This document shows positions 23,501 through 26,158 of a stretch of 26,158 bases of DNA, in pieces (within the stretch, counting starts at the first letter, position 1; each line of letters opens with the position of its first letter). The translations under genes were made by a program, and so were the position numbers. The DNA lies in assembly GCA_013042025.1 (NCBI GenBank), contig JABDQY010000262.1, forward strand, positions 1 to 26,158, read 5' to 3'. The DNA is from Bacteroidia bacterium (GTDB lineage Bacteria > Bacteroidota > Bacteroidia > NS11-12g > UBA9320). The notes beneath the pieces are model-generated. The model ran no database searches. It was not told the origin of the DNA and saw nothing but the letters and a program-made list of their open reading frames with translations.

Positions 23501-24236
23501 TGCTTGGGAAGCAAATAACGAAGTGAAAAGACAAAAAGCACGGGAAGCATCAAAAGGGAATGACTTTTACAATGAAGCTAATCGGAATGCACTATATAAC
23601 TACAATGAAGACCTGGAATACTATGCTAAAATGTTGATGCCATATGCTAAGAAGTCGAAAGTAAAAAAGGTATTTAACCGAATTGAAAAATTAAATTCTA
23701 CTGGGTTAAAAATGGATCTGGCAGTATTAAAACTCCAAAGTAGAATGAGCGTACCTTCTGGTACATGGAAAGAATTTGCAAACAATACAAACGATAGAAT
23801 TGAAATTTATCAGCGACTCAAAAAGATTAACCGACTAGATTTGTTTCCCGAAGAATATGGATATGACGATCTTGCAGAAGCATTATTTGCACAGCGTGCA
23901 TACATTAATGTAAACAAGGATAGTTTAGAGTTTATTAAAAAGGAATATACTATTGTACAAAAGGATACGGGTTATATCTATTTCTTTAAATCAAAGTCTT
24001 CTTACGATGATGAATGGTCTTATGGGTATATCGGTGTAATAGATACTACGCAAAGCGAATTGGATGATTGGGGGTATGACTTTGATGAAAGCATTTCTTA
24101 CAATAAATATGAAGATACTGATCTACAGCTACGTATGAAGCTGAGAGAACTTCAAATGCAAGACAGACCTAGATATAGAGTTAGCGATGAAATCGAATTT
24201 AAAGATTTAAAGAATACGAGAAGAAGGTATTACTAG
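20589..24236 (+). CDS. Large exported TraB/GumN-family protein
   Basis: A 1215-residue exported protein. The signal peptide (1-20, ending AFAQ) precedes a TraB/GumN domain (about 25-305) with LLWKISGNGL, the GTMH motif (44-47), a Glu-containing SLEINPE strand and a second GAAHLPNSYGV motif followed by LLREMGYTV. This fold is shared with TIKI-type metalloproteases. A basic Lys/Glu stretch interrupts the domain (about 190-210). The remaining 900 residues have no motif I know; parts near 760-1000 look helical and repeat-like (EDADKLISAYSKSYV, IREIGRTKSPRILPFLQD), as in HEAT repeats, and an acidic patch DDEEDDSHEEE lies near 650. Protease activity is possible but unproven. Confidence 0.82.
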   Translation: MKKYIGLISFLLLVTSAFAQSEEDRGLLWKISGNGLEKPSFLYGTMHVSNKVAFHLSDSFYKAIESVDVVSLEINPETWMETMTTDDYVADNMGNVFSMRGDYSNTGFYKAIFELKAPENKEIGTALGAELGILNSLLYRTSNYSADFQEDTYLDLFIFQAGKKQGKLITGLEHLGNTMRLNEQAAKPETDKKKKKEERELAEKRRHQVSKILDGKNFNEVMEDAYRRGDLTLLDSLSRLSSANDKYHDLIIVYRNNGMAVAMDSIMKTQSLFAGVGAAHLPNSYGVINLLREMGYTVSAVSDKKSDYGRKVKDKLEETFIKQPFSKQTSFDGSYSVNMPGELYEFPEAGNVMMAAYPDMANGATYVITRMFTFGTLYGVSQEDYLEKIDSLLFENIPGKILENKRISIDGIPGFDILNETKKGDFQRYHIMVSPLEIIILKVGGKKEFIKRPEVAAFWEDLHFHQNKTWKEFSPKNNAYTIKMPGVHVYEGENNSFMRGFWKKTVQSYDSDKGTFMVMNRSYNDMNFMEEDSFELSQMCRNFVQQFDYELKELSHDSFLSYPSFNVIATKEEMPDLYLRALVAGNQYYLTVAQTNDEESASTFFNSLKFNDYTFSRSFELKHDSARFFSVETNVKPPIEQGSYYGYYYGGNDDEEDDSHEEETKTAIYYSKESDEAIYVRNKKFHKYYGETHEDSIWKYNKNELTENDDFFLRNEKKWEKQELKYYEIEAGDTNSSRNFLARYILKDGVMYSLFTETDFKKPRSKFVNSFYETFTPWDTAIGTPVLQSKADLFLGDLISEDSTTREAAYRSFYTIQFEDEDADKLISAYSKSYVSDNAMDIRSNLIREIGRTKSPRILPFLQDTYYKIGDSITFQIPILNAIANQQTKKSTKMFAKLILEETPLSEDQDEIDELFYSFYDSLEIARDLYPDILMLTALPEYKSNIYSLLVRTLDSSISKKRVYRKYVKQLAWEANNEVKRQKAREASKGNDFYNEANRNALYNYNEDLEYYAKMLMPYAKKSKVKKVFNRIEKLNSTGLKMDLAVLKLQSRMSVPSGTWKEFANNTNDRIEIYQRLKKINRLDLFPEEYGYDDLAEALFAQRAYINVNKDSLEFIKKEYTIVQKDTGYIYFFKSKSSYDDEWSYGYIGVIDTTQSELDDWGYDFDESISYNKYEDTDLQLRMKLRELQMQDRPRYRVSDEIEFKDLKNTRRRYY

Positions 24237-24255
24237 TAAGGAGTATTTTTAAACC

Positions 24256-24627
24256 TTAAGCAACGTCTTGGTAGTTTGTGAACTTACCATCGTGCCATAA
24301 TTCTTCAATTTCATAGAACTCACGTACGTCTTTTAAAAAGACATGAACCACAACATTTGAGTAATCTAGTAACACCCATCTGCAATCTGTTTGTCCTTCT
24401 CTATGCAATGGCTTTTCTTCAAGAACAAGTCGAGTTTCATCTTCAACATTATCTGCAATTGCTTTAACTTGACGATCACTATCTGCATGACATATCACAA
24501 AAAAATCTGCAGAAGCTTCATTAATTTTAGATAAATTAATCTTCACAATGTTCTTTGCTTTTTTGTCTTGCATACCTTTAACAATGATCTCAGCCAATGC
24601 ATCTGCCAATTTGATATCTTTTGCCAT
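24256..24627 (-). CDS. rsfS: Ribosome silencing factor (RsfS/YbeB/Iojap)
   Basis: A 123-residue protein of full length for the family. Typical segments are IVKGMQDKKAKNIVKINL, ADFFVICHADSDRQVKAIAD, and GQTDCRWVLLDYSNVVVHVFLKDVREFYEIEELW near the end. RsfS binds ribosomal protein uL14 and prevents subunit joining when nutrients are scarce. It converges with the TraB/GumN gene (19 bases between stops) and is divergent from birA, with which it shares overlapping promoters. Confidence 0.95.
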   Translation of the reverse strand: MAKDIKLADALAEIIVKGMQDKKAKNIVKINLSKINEASADFFVICHADSDRQVKAIADNVEDETRLVLEEKPLHREGQTDCRWVLLDYSNVVVHVFLKDVREFYEIEELWHDGKFTNYQDVA

Positions 24628-24636
24628 TAATTAAAA

Positions 24637-24652
24637 TATTTTTGCAAAACTA
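24637..24652. promoter_or_regulatory. Abutting divergent promoters of birA (+) and rsfS (-)
   Basis: TATTTTTG (24637-24644, plus) is followed at once by CAAAACTA (24645-24652), which is TAGTTTTG on the minus strand. Each fits TAnnTTTG. Predicted starts are near 24651 (birA) and 24640 (rsfS), so each -7 box lies within the other's first transcribed bases. A TTTG at 24610-24613 could be the -33 of birA (23-base spacer). Confidence 0.6.
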
Positions 24653-24666
24653 ATTTAATCCTGCAA

Positions 24667-25395
24667 TTGTCTATTCATTTCGTTACAGACCAAATAGTAT
24701 TTTTAGAACAAATTGATTCTACAAATGATTTCTTGAAAAAACTTGTGAAGGAACAGCAAGTGAAAGAACCATTTTGTGTTTATACTAACTTTCAAACAAA
24801 TGGCAAAGGTCAAAGGCAAAACACGTGGCAAAGTAAGAAAGGTGAAAACTTGCTCGTTAGCTTTCTAGTAGATTCAATTAAGGAAATACGATTACTTCCT
24901 CATTTAAATAAGTGTATAGCACTTGGTATTATAGAAATTCTGAAAAGTCTAGAGATAAGAGATGTTTCTATTAAGTGGCCAAACGATATCTATGTAGGTG
25001 ATCAAAAAATTGCTGGGATTCTTATTGAAAATGTAATTGAAGGAAAGCACATAAAACATTGTGTTTTAGGCGTTGGATTAAACGTAAATCAAACTGAATT
25101 TAATGGATTGTCTGCAACTTCCTTAAAGCAAATTCTTAGGAAGGAATCAAGTAATGAAGGTCTCTTACAAATACTCTTCGATCATTTTTATAAACTAATC
25201 CATCTAAATGAATTTGAAATATCAGAACGTGTAAATAAGTTCGTTTATAGAAAAGGGAAACGTGTAACTTTTCAGCGAGAAGATGGTATTAAAGAGTACA
25301 TTGTAGATACTATTTGCAATAATGGAAATTTAGGAGTTATGGATGGAAATCAATTTATAGAATTAGAACATCATCGAGTAAAATGGATAAAGTAA
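24667..25395 (+). CDS. birA: Biotin-[acetyl-CoA carboxylase] ligase, catalytic type without HTH
   Basis: A 242-residue biotin protein ligase. Conserved segments are DSTNDFLKK, KGQRQNTWQSKKGENLLVSF (the GRGRRGRxW-like biotin loop), KWPNDIYVG and KIAGILIEN, and GVGLNVNQ. It activates biotin with ATP and attaches it to carrier proteins such as the one at 8789-9283. It has no N-terminal DNA-binding domain, so it is not a repressor. The start is a TTG immediately before the catalytic domain; no in-frame ATG is present upstream. It overlaps coaX by 13 bases. Confidence 0.95.
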   Translation: MSIHFVTDQIVFLEQIDSTNDFLKKLVKEQQVKEPFCVYTNFQTNGKGQRQNTWQSKKGENLLVSFLVDSIKEIRLLPHLNKCIALGIIEILKSLEIRDVSIKWPNDIYVGDQKIAGILIENVIEGKHIKHCVLGVGLNVNQTEFNGLSATSLKQILRKESSNEGLLQILFDHFYKLIHLNEFEISERVNKFVYRKGKRVTFQREDGIKEYIVDTICNNGNLGVMDGNQFIELEHHRVKWIK

Positions 25396-26090
25396 ACTTG
25401 TGTATTGATATTGGAAATACTTCAACAAAAGCCCTTGTATATAAGGGGGATAAAGAGCTGCAGTATATAAAGAACTTAGAGATTGAAAAGTTTGAAGAAC
25501 TTGTAGATCAATATAATCCAACCATTTTAGTATCTAAAACTGGGAAGTTTAAGGAGTTAGAAAGAAAGCTAAAGTCTACAGAAATCTTAAGTCACAATAC
25601 ACCGATCCCTATAAAAATGGATTATAAGACTCCTGAAACGTTGGGGAGAGATAGAATTGCATCGGCCGTAGGTGCTTGGAGTATGGATAAAGATGCAAAT
25701 TGGTTGGTAATAGATTTAGGGACGTGCTTAACCATGGATTTGGTAGTAAATAATGAGTTTCTTGGTGGATTAATCTCTCCGGGTGTTCAAATGAGGTTTA
25801 AAGCAATGGATGAATTTACTGCAGGTTTACCATTGGTAAAATATAACTATTCGGTAATATTTCCAGGGAAGAGTACGGAAGAGTCTATGCAAGTGGGTGT
25901 TTGTCAGTCAATTATGAATGAAATTGAAGGATATATATATAAGTTGAATAAGCAATTTCCCGCTCTTAAAATCGTTGATTGCAGTAGTATGACCTTGCAT
26001 TTTGATAAAGAGGTGAAAAATGAGATATTCGCACGCCCAAAACTGGTTCTGGAAGGACTAAATAAGATCATAAATTATAATGCCAAATAG
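25383..26090 (+). CDS. coaX: Type III pantothenate kinase
   Basis: A 235-residue kinase of the ASKHA fold. Visible motifs are CIDIGNTSTKALV (phosphate 1), ETLGRDRIASAVGAW (pantothenate side), LVIDLGTCLTMDLV (phosphate 2) and LGGLISPGVQMRFKAM. It phosphorylates pantothenate, the first step of coenzyme A synthesis, using ATP and a monovalent cation. It starts inside the end of birA (13-base overlap), so translation is coupled; both serve cofactor supply. The next gene's ATG in turn overlaps its end. Confidence 0.96.
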   Translation: MDKVNLCIDIGNTSTKALVYKGDKELQYIKNLEIEKFEELVDQYNPTILVSKTGKFKELERKLKSTEILSHNTPIPIKMDYKTPETLGRDRIASAVGAWSMDKDANWLVIDLGTCLTMDLVVNNEFLGGLISPGVQMRFKAMDEFTAGLPLVKYNYSVIFPGKSTEESMQVGVCQSIMNEIEGYIYKLNKQFPALKIVDCSSMTLHFDKEVKNEIFARPKLVLEGLNKIINYNAK

Positions 26091-26158
26091 CAAAAAAATA
26101 TTAGTCGTTTTACTTGTCCTGATTTCAGGGTTTGCAATGGCACAAACAGGTACTAATT
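26080..26158 (+). CDS. Start of an exported protein (cut by window edge)
   Basis: An ATG at 26080 overlaps the end of coaX by 11 bases and opens a frame of 26 codons to the window edge. It encodes a clear signal peptide (MPNSKKILVVLLVLISGF, then AMAQTGTN with a cleavage site after AMA). In Bacteroidota, coaX is often followed by an outer-membrane protein gene, which would fit, but too little is visible to name it. Confidence 0.65.
   Translation, partial: MPNSKKILVVLLVLISGFAMAQTGTN

Overview
The window is AT-rich, gene-dense chromosomal DNA of a Bacteroidota bacterium, most likely a marine-type member of the Flavobacteriales. This rests on the many Bacteroidota-type promoter boxes (TAnnTTTG), signal-peptide lipoproteins with a Cys at position 17-22, a TonB-dependent receptor with an N-terminal carboxypeptidase-regulatory-like domain, a PadR-PspC pair, a DUF3078 protein, a short archaeal/eukaryotic-type ProS, and BirA without a DNA-binding domain. 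I see no rRNA, tRNA, CRISPR array, insertion sequence or phage gene.

The left part (334-7297, minus strand) is an envelope gene cluster that looks metal related. It holds a beta-propeller lipoprotein, a small Cys-rich membrane protein followed by a TonB-dependent receptor, and then an operon of two MbnP-like lipoproteins, a di-heme MauG/MbnH-type peroxidase and a secreted HMA metal-binding protein. It ends at a terminator shared with a partial plus-strand gene. A second, divergent copy of the core module lies at 12522-15193: small Cys protein, MbnP-like lipoprotein, di-heme peroxidase, then a separate small lipoprotein. In characterised MbnP/MbnH pairs the di-heme enzyme oxidises a Trp of MbnP to kynurenine to make a copper site. 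Two modules with different motifs around the conserved Trp pair, and no visible methanobactin genes, are the most interesting feature here.

Between the modules lie a DUF3078 outer-membrane protein, a free-standing biotin carboxyl carrier protein behind an iodotyrosine-deiodinase-like flavoprotein, a PadR-PspC envelope-stress operon with a clear operator, and sucD. From 15270 to the end come housekeeping and envelope genes: proS; divergent from it, a lipoprotein with an extreme Ser/Pro/Arg repeat tail and an OmpP1/FadL-like porin; a small Smr protein; a 1215-residue TraB/GumN protein; rsfS; and divergently birA-coaX plus the start of another exported protein. BirA would biotinylate the carrier protein at 8789-9283.

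Promoters, operators and terminators were read by eye against the Bacteroidota consensus, and transcription starts are estimates. Several genes start at TTG or GTG very close to the promoter, which suggests leaderless or near-leaderless mRNAs.
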